Assembly: GCA_964534275.1 (NCBI GenBank)
Contig: CAZHQG010000010.1
Location: forward strand, 1-64,000
DNA from: HRBIN30 sp964534275
Lineage (GTDB): Bacteria > Desulfobacterota > Binatia > HRBIN30
Direction: 5' to 3'
DNA: 64,000 bases
The translations under genes were made by a program, and so were the position numbers. Positions 1 to 8,868 of the stretch are shown here, piece after piece. The notes below the pieces were generated by a model, which had not been told where the DNA came from, made no database searches, and worked only from the letters and a program-made list of their open reading frames with translations. Numbering within the stretch: the first letter of the stretch is position 1; every line of letters begins with the position of its first letter.

Positions 1-676
1 CGGGCAGGCGCTACGCGTGCTCGTCGTTTTCGTCGCGATCTGGCTCGCGGCAATGGGCGGGCTCGTCGCCTGGCAGGGCTGGCACGGCACGCCGACGCAG
101 ATGGGCTGGTTCTTCACCAAGGCGGCGCTGCTGACGTTCGGCGGTGCGTATGCGGTGCTGCCGTACGTGTTCCAGGGCGAGGTCGTGCACTACCAATGGT
201 TGACAACCGCGCAGATGATCGACGGGCTCGCGCTCGGCGAAACCACGCCCGGGCCGCTGATCATGGTGGTGGCCTTCGTCGGCTTCGTCGGCGGCTGGGG
301 CCAGCAGGTGCTCGGCCCCGACATGCTTTTCGCCGGCGGCCTGCTCGCCGCCGCGCTCGTCACCTTCTTCACGTTCCTGCCGTCGTTCCTGTTCATCCTG
401 ATCGGCGCACCGTTCATCGAAACGACGCACGGCGCGCTTCGCTTCACTGCGCCGCTTACCGGCATCACCGCCGCCGTCGTCGGCGTCATCGCCAACCTGG
501 CGGTGTTCTTCGCCGCGCACGTGTTCTGGCCGCAGGGTTTCGGCGGCCGCTTCGACCCCGCCTCGGCCGCGATTTGCGTCGCGGCGATCGTGGCGTTGTG
601 GCGTTTCAAGGTCGGCGTCATCCCGGTCATCGCCGCATGCGCGGCCGCCGGATTCGCGCTGAGTGCGCTTTCGTAA
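1..676 (+). CDS. chrA: Chromate transporter ChrA, C-terminal part (5' truncated by window edge)
   Basis: This is the end of a CHR-family inner-membrane transporter, which exports chromate or related oxyanions. The reading frame is open to the first base, so the gene starts outside the window. The visible 220 or so residues form one CHR half-domain. It contains the family-like segments TFGGAYAVLPYVF and GLALGETTPGPLIM, followed by several hydrophobic helices and a final short helix (VGVIPVIAACAAAGFALSAL). Full-length ChrA proteins have two such halves and about 400 residues, so the first half is presumably upstream. No neighbour suggests a dedicated chromate operon. Family assignment is secure; substrate is inferred. 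Confidence 0.85.
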   Translation, partial: GQALRVLVVFVAIWLAAMGGLVAWQGWHGTPTQMGWFFTKAALLTFGGAYAVLPYVFQGEVVHYQWLTTAQMIDGLALGETTPGPLIMVVAFVGFVGGWGQQVLGPDMLFAGGLLAAALVTFFTFLPSFLFILIGAPFIETTHGALRFTAPLTGITAAVVGVIANLAVFFAAHVFWPQGFGGRFDPASAAICVAAIVALWRFKVGVIPVIAACAAAGFALSALS

Positions 677-819
677 GAGGAATGGCAATAAACGGCAAAT
701 AGGCACCGGTTGACGGCGGCGCTCGGCGAGCGTGGACCTTCGCCCAGAGGCTCTGCCCACCCGCAACTTGCCATGCGCAGGCGGCTCCGGTAATGAAGCC
801 CACCGGCTAGGAGAAAACC

Positions 820-1260
820 ATGACAGAGAAAGCGAACCAAGAAAGTGCCCTTGGGACCATTATCGGCTGGGGAAGCTTGGGGATTTTTGCCTTGTGGTTT
901 GCCTACCAAGTAGCGGCACCATTACTGATCGGTGAGCAGTGGGCGGAAAAACAAAACGACGCCATTGAGCTGGTCAAGAACAGCAAGCCATTGGGGAACG
1001 AGACCCTCTATGACATGATTCGGGCTTACTCTTTGAAGGCAAAGGAAAACGACTTCTTCGTCGGCGAGTTTAGCTGGAGTGCGATCCAGAAGGACGGGCC
1101 CGAATACGAGGTAACGCTCCTCTGGACCGAAGGCGACCAGAAAAAAGTGGCGCTCTGGCGTGTGAACTTGGAAAACAAGGAAGTCCGACCCCAAGGCGAC
1201 GCCGCCAGCCTTCCCCAACGTTTAGCCGCTGGTCCCCCCAAAAAGGGGACAGGAAGTTGA
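820..1260 (+). CDS. Hypothetical single-pass membrane protein
   Basis: This is a 146-residue protein of unknown function. An AGGAGAAAACC ribosome binding site sits just before the ATG. Residues about 10-40 form one hydrophobic helix (TIIGWGSLGIFALWFAYQVA). The rest is a polar domain rich in Lys, Glu and Trp that should lie outside the membrane, with no Cys and no motif I recognise. The last codons (PPKKGTGS) are encoded by a REP-like CCCCAAAAAGGGGACA sequence, so the natural C-terminus may have been replaced when that repeat arrived. The reading frame and ribosome site make it a believable gene; function is not assignable. Confidence 0.6.
   Translation: MTEKANQESALGTIIGWGSLGIFALWFAYQVAAPLLIGEQWAEKQNDAIELVKNSKPLGNETLYDMIRAYSLKAKENDFFVGEFSWSAIQKDGPEYEVTLLWTEGDQKKVALWRVNLENKEVRPQGDAASLPQRLAAGPPKKGTGS
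1234..1253 (+). repeat. REP-like element CCCAAAAAGRGGACA, copy 1
   Basis: A run of C, five A, then GGGGACAGG can fold as a CCCC/GGGG hairpin. It sits across the 3' end of the preceding gene. A near-identical sequence in reverse orientation lies at 58437-58452. It resembles REP sequences associated with RAYT (IS200-like) transposases in other bacteria; no such transposase is present here. The family link is inference. Confidence 0.4.
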
Positions 1261-1689
1261 CGTTCCCATTCTCGAGCCGCTCCCACGCCTATTAACCGTA
1301 TTGTCTTCGGCTCCCTGCAAGCGTGTCGGTGCTTAACATCCCGACACCCCTGTGTGTCGTACCACGACCGGTGGGTCGACCTGTTCAAGGAAAGAAGCGC
1401 TCTGTCTAGTACGTACCAAGGCGATCCGCTCGCAGTAAAGGCACCAACGACGCACACGGCAACGAGTTCCGTCTGCTGCAGTCCTTAGCGCAGGTCGGCC
1501 TTCACTCGAACCGTTTGCCCTGTCTGGGGGCACAGCTCGCCGGCACGCAAGGGCGGTTCTCCCGCGCACACCTTCGCGGGCTACGCCTCCAGCGAACGCG
1601 CAATCGTGCGGGATTGCCGTTGGTAACATCGATGCTTTGGAATCCCAGCCGGGTTGGAACGGAACCAAACCCTACATCCAAATTCGAGT

Positions 1690-1912
1690 GGGTCATTTGG
1701 GGACATGAGTCATTCGAGGAATCATATGAGGACACGCACGAATCATTTGAGGAAATCATTTGAGGGAAATCATTTGAGGACACGCACCGATTGAGGCTCG
1801 TTTGAGGGAATCATTTGAGGACTCGTTTGAGTTGTTTGAGGACATGCACCAACTCACGATCGATCAATTCGGGGACACGTCAATTCCGGGACACGCACCG
1901 ATCAAGTGGAAC
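1690..1912. repeat. GTGYGTGTCC repeat cluster I (antisense orientation)
   Basis: About eight degenerate copies of ATTTGAGGACACGCACC-like sequence lie here, with ATCATTTGAGG as the recurrent left part. Read on the minus strand, the core is GGTGCGTGTCC, the same core as in the clusters near 6 kb, 30 kb and 45 kb. Copies are not evenly spaced and no open frame runs through them. Confidence 0.6.
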
Positions 1913-2304
1913 GATCAATCGCCAGCCTATCGATTGCAATTCCTCGGGCTTCGAGCGTCGAAAGGCCCGTCGAAGCTCCGGCGCCACGAGCTGCGCCCCC
2001 CTAAGACGACGCGGATTGTAGGGGAAGCAACGCTTCGGTCCCGCCGGGGTCTACGAGCCTTCGCTCTCCGTGCTTACGTGGGGGGCTGGCAGCGATCGAG
2101 GTGCACGATGGGCAACTTTGCGCGAATCTTTTCAAGCATGTCGCCAAAGCGATTTAAAGTTCCAGGGGGTGCGACCGCGTAGCAGGCAGTTTTTGGCCCA
2201 CAGTGTGCGGTCGCTGAGCGTTCGCGCACTGTGCTGCGCCTCCCTACTACTACTCCGATCCCCTGGGTTGATCGCGTAATGAAGTTGTTAAGTTTGGGCA
2301 GACC

Positions 2305-2494
2305 AGGGTTCGTGTGTGTCCAGAAAGAGACCGCGAAGAGTGCCCCGGCCCGGGCGAATGATGCGTGTTCTCAGTTTGAACCTCATTTCGCGGTGCCTCG
2401 TGGGGCTAAGCATTCGCATGTGCGTGTCCTGAATGGGCTCTCCTAACTAGGGGCCCGAACTGGGTCCCTGCTTAGAATTTGTGTGTCCTGAATG
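2305..2494. repeat. GTGYGTGTCC repeat cluster II
   Basis: Three plus-oriented copies are visible: GTGTGTGTCCAGAAA near 2313, GTGCGTGTCCTGAATGGG near 2420 and GTGTGTCCTGAATGAGG near 2481. They are about 60-110 bp apart and belong to the same family as the other clusters. Confidence 0.55.
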
Positions 2495-2731
2495 AGGTGG
2501 GGCCAGTTTGTGGATCGACAACTGCGGGTCCCGAATCATCCCAGCAATTGGCCGAGCCGCCAGGCGTCGCGAGGTGCAAAACAGGAAACGGCCTGGCGCT
2601 CAGGCTGGGCGACTCGGGTCGATTGACCCATACCGTCTCAGAGTGAACAACACGCTTCTGTTATCGCGCCTCCATTCGGAGGGCCTGCACGACTCCGCGT
2701 CGACGGCTTCAATCCCAAAGGAGGTGCCACC

Positions 2732-2866
2732 GTGCCTGTCGACGTACTCATCAAGAGGAGCCCCTGGGCGCATCAGAGCGAGTACCGGCACGCTGTCCCC
2801 CTCACTCAAAGTGAGTGCTGCAACGGCCGCGACCGTTTTCTTGTTAGGCGCCGGTGTCAACGATGA
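2732..2866 (+). CDS. Possible 44-residue small protein or leader peptide
   Basis: A GTG start follows a strong AAAGGAGGTG site at an acceptable distance and opens a 44-codon frame. The product is Cys- and Arg-rich (ending VRRRCQR) with no recognisable motif. It lies about 200 bp before the sigma-54 regulator in another frame. The ribosome site is the only positive evidence and the frame is short enough to arise by chance, so this may not be a gene. Confidence 0.2.
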   Translation: MPVDVLIKRSPWAHQSEYRHAVPLTQSECCNGRDRFLVRRRCQR

Positions 2867-3071
2867 GAGTCCTCACCCGCCTGTAGAAACGACCGAAAAT
2901 TCATTACTTGCCCGCTCCAAGCTCATCGAGAGTTACCTCAAGCCGGCTCTAATTGAGCCCGCCGCCCTGCAGAGGTGTAGCCTCTCTGGGGAACCAGCAA
3001 ACAGAAAAGAGGCTGGCGCGAAGATTGCAGGTTACACGGCGCATTCACTGCGCGAAAGGAGGTCGCATTCT

Positions 3072-4745
3072 ATGCAGGCAGACGGAACAGGAACTCCAAA
3101 GGACGGTGTGGCGCCGCAAAGCGAACGTGATCAGTTTGGAATTTCGCTGAATGCTTGGTTGGGCCATCTGGAACGGCTCCTCGGGGGTCCCGGCGGAGGT
3201 GCTCACCACAGCCCCCTGATGCACTTCGTACGCCCGGACCACGAACACTCGGCGGTGTTCGGAACGTCGGGGGCAGCTTGCTTCATTTCCGGGTTGGCAC
3301 GTATTCTCAGACAGCCGCCCCTGGATCTTCCGTGGGTCGGCTTTTACGTACGAGAAGGTTCCGTTCTCGTTCTCCACGAAGAAGGGTGTTTACCCGAGGG
3401 GTTGGCTCCTCTGCCCCAGAATTTACCGGCCGAGTGGCCCGAGTCGAACAGCGAATCCCGAACATCACCAGAGGGTGAGGAACTTCTCTGGCTTCCCCTC
3501 GGGGACTTTGCACAGCAAAGCGCAGTGGGTTCGGTTAGCGATACGATAAGAGCCCTGCCCCTGGTGATCCTTGGGGAGTTATTCGGGTTCGTGTGCGTCC
3601 TCGCGAGCGACGCACGTCGCATTGGCGAACTGGGGCTCTTGCCGACGATCGTCTCCCTGAGCTTGCCGCTTGCGACCTCGCTCTACACGCGCCACAAGGT
3701 ACTGGCGCGCGAATTACATTGGGTTGCGGAGGGAGCGACGGGCCACTTACACAAGGGCGTGCGATCGCTGACGCCTCAAGGCGTGTTAGCCGCCAACCCA
3801 ATGTTTCCCGATCTCGTTGGGCAAAGTGCACCCTTTTTACACGCTTTGGCCCTCGCACAGCGGTGGGCAGCGGGCCGTGCCCCGGTGCTCATCACGGGCG
3901 AGACGGGCACGGGAAAAGAGCTGCTGGCGCGTGCAATCCACGCGTTGAGCGAGCGTCGCAACGGACCGTGGGTGGCAGTAAACTGCCCTGCAATTCCGCG
4001 GGAGCTAGCCGAGAGTGAACTGTTTGGCCATGAAAAGGGGGCTTTCACGGGTGCCACTGAAACCCGCCAGGGACGCTTCGAACGGGCTGATGGCGGAGTC
4101 CTGTTTCTCGATGAAGTGGGGGATCTGCCTCATTCCATCCAGGCAAAACTGCTCCGCGTCCTTCAGGAGGGCGAAATTGAGCGCGTCGGCTCGGCACGGA
4201 GCCGGAAGGTGGACGTACGCATTATCGCAGCAACAAACCGCGACCTTCAGGATGCTGTGCGCAATGGGGATTTTCGACAAGACTTGTACCACCGCTTAGC
4301 AGCCCTTCCGATTCACCTTCCACCACTACGCGACCGCACAGGCGACGTCGAGCTGCTAGCCTGGCATTTCCTGCGCAAGAGCTCCGAGCGCTACCACAAG
4401 CAGATCGACCTCATTACTCCAAGTGCCATGGAACGATTGCGGGCGTACGATTGGCCGGGAAATGTTCGGGAACTGGAGTACATGATCGAGCGAGCAGTAT
4501 TATTGGCCGAAGGTCCTGCGGTCGGGCTGGAAGATCTGTCCGAGCTTTCACCCGACCCGAGCCTCCGGTGCACGACCTTACACGCACAACTGCGTGCCGA
4601 AAAACGCCGGCGCGTCGAGAACACGCTCCGGGAAACCCTTGGGAACTGCGCTGAAGCTGCACGGTTGCTCGGTATGTCACGCGGCAACTTCTCACGGCTG
4701 CTGCGCGCCCTGCGCGTCGACCCCAACAAGTTCCGCCCGAAATGA
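3072..4745 (+). CDS. Sigma-54-dependent transcriptional activator (GAF-AAA+-Fis)
   Basis: This is a 557-residue bacterial enhancer-binding protein that would use ATP hydrolysis to open sigma-54 promoters. I chose the ATG at 3072 because AAAGGAGG lies directly upstream; the frame is open further 5' but reads as non-protein. Residues about 60-240 look like a GAF-type sensor. The AAA+ domain has Walker A GETGTGKE near residue 276, an intact GAFTGA sigma-54 contact loop near 323 and Walker B GGVLFLDEVGD near 341. The last 45 residues are a Fis helix-turn-helix (AARLLGMSRGNFSRLL). There is no receiver domain, so activation is probably by ligand binding to the GAF part. It is an orphan, with no adjacent target operon. 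The family is certain; the signal and targets are unknown. Confidence 0.93.
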   Translation: MQADGTGTPKDGVAPQSERDQFGISLNAWLGHLERLLGGPGGGAHHSPLMHFVRPDHEHSAVFGTSGAACFISGLARILRQPPLDLPWVGFYVREGSVLVLHEEGCLPEGLAPLPQNLPAEWPESNSESRTSPEGEELLWLPLGDFAQQSAVGSVSDTIRALPLVILGELFGFVCVLASDARRIGELGLLPTIVSLSLPLATSLYTRHKVLARELHWVAEGATGHLHKGVRSLTPQGVLAANPMFPDLVGQSAPFLHALALAQRWAAGRAPVLITGETGTGKELLARAIHALSERRNGPWVAVNCPAIPRELAESELFGHEKGAFTGATETRQGRFERADGGVLFLDEVGDLPHSIQAKLLRVLQEGEIERVGSARSRKVDVRIIAATNRDLQDAVRNGDFRQDLYHRLAALPIHLPPLRDRTGDVELLAWHFLRKSSERYHKQIDLITPSAMERLRAYDWPGNVRELEYMIERAVLLAEGPAVGLEDLSELSPDPSLRCTTLHAQLRAEKRRRVENTLRETLGNCAEAARLLGMSRGNFSRLLRALRVDPNKFRPK

Positions 4746-6417
4746 GCATCGATCGCGATGCCAGCACATCGCTCTACGACCTCCAAGGTAGGCAGGAGTT
4801 CTCGAATCGTCCTCAGTCTTCTCATGTGATTGGCCCGTATCAAGAAAAGGCAGAGACAAGGGCTGGAGCGGAGCAGCGGAGCGTGTGGGTAACTTGAGCG
4901 AGTCCCGGGGTTTTGTAGTGACCTCGCGGAGACTTGGCAGCGATCCGTTGGCAAGAAGAATCGGTGGGTTTGCGCGAAGCGTGCTGACCGGAAGGCGCCC
5001 TTGAGACAGTGAGGAACGCTTAAAAACCCGTGCTCCAACCCATCGACCTGGGGTTTTGGGACAGTATGCCAAACAAGTGCCGGGTCAGGGGCCGGTAACG
5101 AGTCGGCTGAGAATCGAGCGAGGCTGCGCAGTCCGGCGAGGGAACGAACATTCTACCCATTATTGCTCGATCTATTGCGTCACCTACCTACCCGGCTTTG
5201 CTATGGAGCCGTCGTCCGCTTACTCCCATGACCACAACGCTTCGTGCGGGCTTACTTAGGTTCGTTCAGCCTTCATAACTAGATCCAGCTTCCCCAACCC
5301 GCCGCTCGAGAGCGGCGACGGCTCGGAAGCCAGGTGGCAGTCCGGTCAGTACACCCGCCGATCCCTCCCTAAGAACGCTGCAGCCGCAGGTAATTGCGTC
5401 GCCCTTTTAACAGGGCAGCGATCGCTGTACGCCGAACCGAGCCACGAACCCAACCTGGACTCCTGATATCGTGCGCGCGTCCGGTCCGCTGCGTTCGTGC
5501 CGCTCTTCCTCCGCGGGGCGTCAGGGGTATCCGTTGCATTCAGAACGGGTAGCCCCAGATCGAGGGCCCAGGGTGAAATCCCTCGTTTTGCGCACGCTTT
5601 CTAAGCCGGTGCGCAAACCTGCACCCATTGGGATACTCGCCCCATCGTCAACTTCGTGCGTGTCCTCAATTTGCTCAATTCAGAAATTGGCCCTCAATTC
5701 GACCGAGTTCCGGATTTGGATTTGGCCAGCTAGCTACGTGCCTGTCCTAAATTTCCAGTAGCGGGCTGGGCGGGCCGAATTGTGCTGTCCATCGTGTTCG
5801 GAAGTATGCCCGCACAGATTCGTGCCTGTCCACAAATTCCCAAATTCCTCCACAAATCCTCCGAATTCTGCCTGTCGTCGAATTCGTGCTCAAATTGGGG
5901 CCTGTCCCCAAATAGAAAGGTGTCCAGAACCGATCTCGAACTGGTGCGTGTCCAGGATTTGATGTGTCCAGGATTGATCACGCGAGAATCCTGCCTGTCC
6001 TGAATTACTCTGAATTACTTCCTTGAATTACTTCCTGAATTACGTCCGGTTCGGATTGGTGCGTGTCCAAAATCGGCGCGCGGATTGGTGCGCGTCCAAA
6101 ATCGGCCGTTCCGATTGGGGTCCGGTTCCGATTGGGGTCCGATTGGTGTGTGTCCAGAATCGCTGTCCATAATTGGTGCGTGTCCAGAATCGGCCTGTCC
6201 AGAATCGGCCGTGTCCAAAATCGCCTCCGATTGGTGCGTGTCCAGAATCGGCCTCCATGATTGGTGCGTGTCCAGAATCGGCCCAGAATCGGCCGCATTC
6301 GTGTGCTGTCCTCACGGGTACACCCGTCAAGGGGGAGGAGGCTCTCATGCCTGCTCGCCGAAACTGGGCTCGTGTAGCGGCGGTTCGAAAGCGCCCGGCG
6401 GAAGAGGGCGACGCCGC
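4746..6417. other. Gene desert downstream of the sigma-54 regulator
   Basis: No gene is supported here. From 4746 to about 5640 I see no repeats, no convincing frame with a ribosome site, and no tRNA (a CTTTTAA loop-like stretch near 5408 lacks a T-arm). From about 5640 to 6310 the DNA is packed with GTGYGTGTCC repeats. The last 100 bases run into the end of the DUF1232 gene on the other strand. Confidence 0.6.
5640..6310. repeat. GTGYGTGTCC repeat cluster III (densest)
   Basis: More than a dozen copies are packed here. The cleanest read GATTGGTGCGTGTCCAGAAT followed by CGG, for example near 6054, 6173, 6231 and 6260. The left arm CCGATTGG can pair with the right arm CCAGAATCGG around a TGCGTGT loop, leaving a two-base bulge. 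Copies at the 5' end (5655-5990) have different arms (CAAATT, GAATT) round the same core. Some copies abut as partial tandem repeats. No open frame explains them. Confidence 0.75.
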
Positions 6418-7095
6418 CTAGCCAACCAGGTTTTCGCTCCCGGGAAGCGAAGCCTGGTCCGCCCGCACGCGCTGCCTTCTTGTACGGACCACCGCGCTGG
6501 CGTGGCGCTCGATCACTTGGTCCGGACACATCCGGAGGAAACTCCGCCCAACGATACCCAGAAGCACAGCGTCGTCAAGCAAACCAATCACTGGTCGCAC
6601 GTCCGCTATCACATCGCGCGAGGCGGCCGTGTACACCAAGGCAGCGACGACTAGCACCTTTCCAACCCCTGGCGCCCCCGGGTATCGAAGCAGCCGAACA
6701 TACACCGCAACGCCTCTTCCCAATTCCTTTGCCGCTGCCCGGATACCCCTGCCCCGCAGCTGCCCCCACACCGCCCGGTCCCACGCTCCGACAAGCACGA
6801 GCCAGCCGAAGCCCACCAGTAGCGACGGTAGCCACAACACCCAGCTTCGTAGTGCGTGCGCCACCACCCTGCGGAACCTACGTAACCCTTGCCGCAAATC
6901 CTTCCGAACTTCGCGGAGGCGCTCGGGCGAATCCTCTTCCACCGCGTATGCCTGCACCGCCTCTAAACTGGCGAGCGCAACACACTGCGCGCTTGACGAG
7001 TCCGTGGCAGCCCCTGCCCATCCTACGGCCAGAAACAGGATGGCCCAAAAGAACGCTAGCGAGTGCGTCCGGCCGCGGCACTCAGCCGTTCTCAC
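6418..7095 (-). CDS. DUF1232 (YkvA-like) membrane protein
   Basis: This is a 225-residue protein of unknown biochemical function. It begins at a GTG 14 bases after the stop of the receiver gene, so the two are probably co-transcribed. An N-terminal hydrophobic segment (LAFFWAILFLAVGWAGAA) looks like a signal or anchor, and a second hydrophobic helix lies near residues 85-105. The DUF1232 part is near residues 140-200, with YTAASRDVIADVRPVIGLLDD, here quoted in part as YTAASRDVIADVRP and IGLLDDAVLLG. DUF1232 proteins are small membrane proteins without an agreed role. The long N-terminal extension with a charged stretch (residues 50-75) is more than the family minimum. Confidence 0.7.
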   Translation of the reverse strand: MRTAECRGRTHSLAFFWAILFLAVGWAGAATDSSSAQCVALASLEAVQAYAVEEDSPERLREVRKDLRQGLRRFRRVVAHALRSWVLWLPSLLVGFGWLVLVGAWDRAVWGQLRGRGIRAAAKELGRGVAVYVRLLRYPGAPGVGKVLVVAALVYTAASRDVIADVRPVIGLLDDAVLLGIVGRSFLRMCPDQVIERHASAVVRTRRQRVRADQASLPGSENLVG

Positions 7096-7109
7096 TTAAG
7101 CACACCTCG

Positions 7110-7502
7110 CTAGCGCTGGGGTCTTCCGTGCTCCAACAGCCGCTCGAGCTTCTGCCGAACTACCTCCGCATCCGTAATCGGCTTGGCAATGTAATCGTCG
7201 CACCCTGCAGCCAGTGCGCGTTGCTCGTCCCCTGCCATGGCCTGCGCGGTCAACGCGATAATCGGAATACTCCGCCCTACTTCCGTTTGGCGAAGACGCC
7301 TCGTCGCTTCCCAGCCATCGAGGACCGGCATTTTGAGGTCCATGAAAATCAAGTCGGGAGGTTTTTCCGCCACCAAGCGCAACGCCTCTTCCCCGTTGTT
7401 CGCCTCGATAATCTCGTAATCGCCGAAGCGCTTCAGCCGATAAACCAAGATGCGCCGGTTGTCGACATTGTCCTCGGCAACCAGAATTCTCTTCCTGCTC
7501 AT
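7110..7502 (-). CDS. Stand-alone response-regulator receiver (CheY-like)
   Basis: This 130-residue protein is a single receiver domain with no output domain. The acidic pair is E10/D11, the phosphoacceptor is D55 (LIFMDLKMPV), and the conserved switch residues are T85 (ALTAQ) and K107 (IAKP). I start it at the ATG giving MSRKRILVAED; longer versions of the frame run into the upstream terminator. No histidine kinase is adjacent, so the partner is elsewhere. It precedes the DUF1232 gene by 14 bases. Such receivers usually act in phosphorelays or by protein-protein contact; the pathway is unknown. Confidence 0.9.
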   Translation of the reverse strand: MSRKRILVAEDNVDNRRILVYRLKRFGDYEIIEANNGEEALRLVAEKPPDLIFMDLKMPVLDGWEATRRLRQTEVGRSIPIIALTAQAMAGDEQRALAAGCDDYIAKPITDAEVVRQKLERLLEHGRPQR

Positions 7503-7541
7503 GGGCCCAAGCTTACTAAGATTCCGTGCCGCATGCCAACC

Positions 7542-7577
7542 AAAAAAAGGCCGCTGCCCTCGAACAGGCAGCGGCCC
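7542..7577 (-). terminator. Rho-independent terminator of the secreted-protein operon
   Basis: A perfect 10-bp stem (GGCCGCTGCC at 7549-7558 with GGCAGCGGCC at 7567-7576) has an 8-base loop. On the minus strand it is followed by a run of seven T. It lies 29 bases after the stop of the last paralogue gene and separates that operon from the receiver gene. Confidence 0.9.
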
Positions 7578-7605
7578 CTTGCAACCCAGCGTCAGCGAAG
7601 GCGCC

Positions 7606-8826
7606 TCAGTAAGCGACCGTATCCGCCTGAGCCTTGTCACCGCGCAAATGGATGTTGAACGCGGCGGAACGAACAGCGTTGTTGTTCGGGTTCCGATGAA
7701 ATTCCTCCACGATCGCGAGGATTCCGCTTCCGGGGTTCCCGTCTCCACTCAGCACCGGCCGGATCACCGTCTGTCCGGCTAGTGTTCCCTGCACACCAAC
7801 ATTGAACACCGAGAACGCCTCTTGTCCCGGCCGGCGGTCCAGCTGCGACAACTGAACCTCTCGGAAACACCGGAACCGTGTGCTCGCGGACATCCTTTGC
7901 TCGAACTCGTTAAACACTACGAATTGAAGCGTGTGCACGGCGGGGTTGTCGTCCACCTCTAACCGCTCGCTGCATGGAACCAACGTAATTTCGCTCGTCA
8001 CCTCTCGCGCCGCGCTCAGGAGCGCATTGTCGAAGAAGTGATCCACGATGACCTGGGCGGAACATCCCGCATACTCACGATTTCCTCCCCCGAGTACCAG
8101 CGTTGTGTCATTTTGCGTGCTGCCGTCACTCAACACAGCCTGCACACCCACGGCATTGTACGTTTGCACGTCCACTATTGCATTGTTCACACGGTAGATT
8201 GACGCATTCCCAACAAGGTCGTTGCGATTCACCGGAATGTTTGGATCGTTCCCGCTACCTACAACCTGCACACACTTCAGCTCTCCTTGGAAAATTCCCG
8301 GTGACAAAGGCGGTACGCGCCCAATGTCCTGATCTTGGCACAGCCCACCACCCGCACAGTCGTTATTGGCGCTGCAGGGAAACCCGGGCGAGGTTCCGCC
8401 CACGCAAAATCCGGTAGTCACCACACCCTCGCTCGCCCGCCATCCAACCGGCTGATTCGCGGTCAGATTCAAATCGAAGTTGATCGCCTGGCAACTACTG
8501 AGCGTACAAATGCCACCGCCAGCGCAATCATCATTTGTCCGGCAAGCTCCGTCTCCGTCCAAGCCTCGCCCAATCGTACACCGCGGCGTCCCATCTACGT
8601 AGAAGCAATGAACAGAGGTGGCGTCGCGGCTGGTGTTTGTAATCCGGATTACGGTGTCCATCGGTACCCCGTTGAGAGCGCCGCTCGGATCTACCACGAC
8701 CTTTGGAAACACCAGGTAGCCGGCCGCCTCTTCCGTCGATACCTTCTGCCCAACAGCCGTGCTAGCCAGTAGCCCGCACGCAAGCAACGCAACCGGTAAT
8801 CGAATGGCCATTCTCGCGTTCTTCAT
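7606..8826 (-). CDS. Secreted protein, tandem paralogue D (unrecognised family)
   Basis: This 406-residue exported protein is the fourth and last of four neighbouring paralogues. The ATG at 8826 has GAGGGTGAT upstream and opens a signal peptide (LPVALLACGLLASTAVGQ). Blocks shared with its siblings are YLVFPKVVVD, VHCFYVDG, LTANQPVGWRASEG, a GELKC block, a block of the SEITLVPCS type, VFNEFEQRMS and a closing NIHLRGD. Two Cys hairpins of the form NDDCAGGGIC and NNDCAGGGLC are inserted between blocks. No catalytic motif is visible. It has no lipobox and no obvious anchor, so it is probably periplasmic or extracellular. I do not recognise a named domain. A strong terminator follows 29 bases downstream. 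Confidence 0.8.
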   Translation of the reverse strand: MKNARMAIRLPVALLACGLLASTAVGQKVSTEEAAGYLVFPKVVVDPSGALNGVPMDTVIRITNTSRDATSVHCFYVDGTPRCTIGRGLDGDGACRTNDDCAGGGICTLSSCQAINFDLNLTANQPVGWRASEGVVTTGFCVGGTSPGFPCSANNDCAGGGLCQDQDIGRVPPLSPGIFQGELKCVQVVGSGNDPNIPVNRNDLVGNASIYRVNNAIVDVQTYNAVGVQAVLSDGSTQNDTTLVLGGGNREYAGCSAQVIVDHFFDNALLSAAREVTSEITLVPCSERLEVDDNPAVHTLQFVVFNEFEQRMSASTRFRCFREVQLSQLDRRPGQEAFSVFNVGVQGTLAGQTVIRPVLSGDGNPGSGILAIVEEFHRNPNNNAVRSAAFNIHLRGDKAQADTVAY

Positions 8827-8868
8827 ATCACCCTCGCTTCGTTTGCACCGCCACATGGCACTCCCTCC

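Larger units (their letters stand above)
1261..3071. other. Gene desert upstream of the sigma-54 regulator
   Basis: I see no convincing gene over about 1.8 kb. The frames that stay open have low-complexity or Arg/Ser-rich translations and no ribosome site. The stretch holds two clusters of the GTGYGTGTCC repeat (1690-1912 and about 2305-2494) and one tiny open frame with a good ribosome site (2732-2866). The frame of the downstream regulator is open back to 2508, but that translation does not look like protein. Confidence 0.6.

Noticed and set aside
2508..3071. In-frame N-terminal extension of the sigma-54 regulator to a TTG at 2508
   Set aside because: The translation is Ser/Arg-rich and unlike protein, and a strong AAAGGAGG site marks the ATG at 3072.
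5395..5450. tRNA-like stretch with a CTTTTAA loop (possible tRNA-Lys)
   Set aside because: No acceptor stem, no D-arm and no GTTCGA-type T-loop are present at the right distances.
6040..6530. Minus-strand frames of up to 174 residues with FWTRTN-type repeats
   Set aside because: They are translations of the GTGYGTGTCC repeats in several frames at once; the periodic residues come from the DNA repeat, not from a protein.
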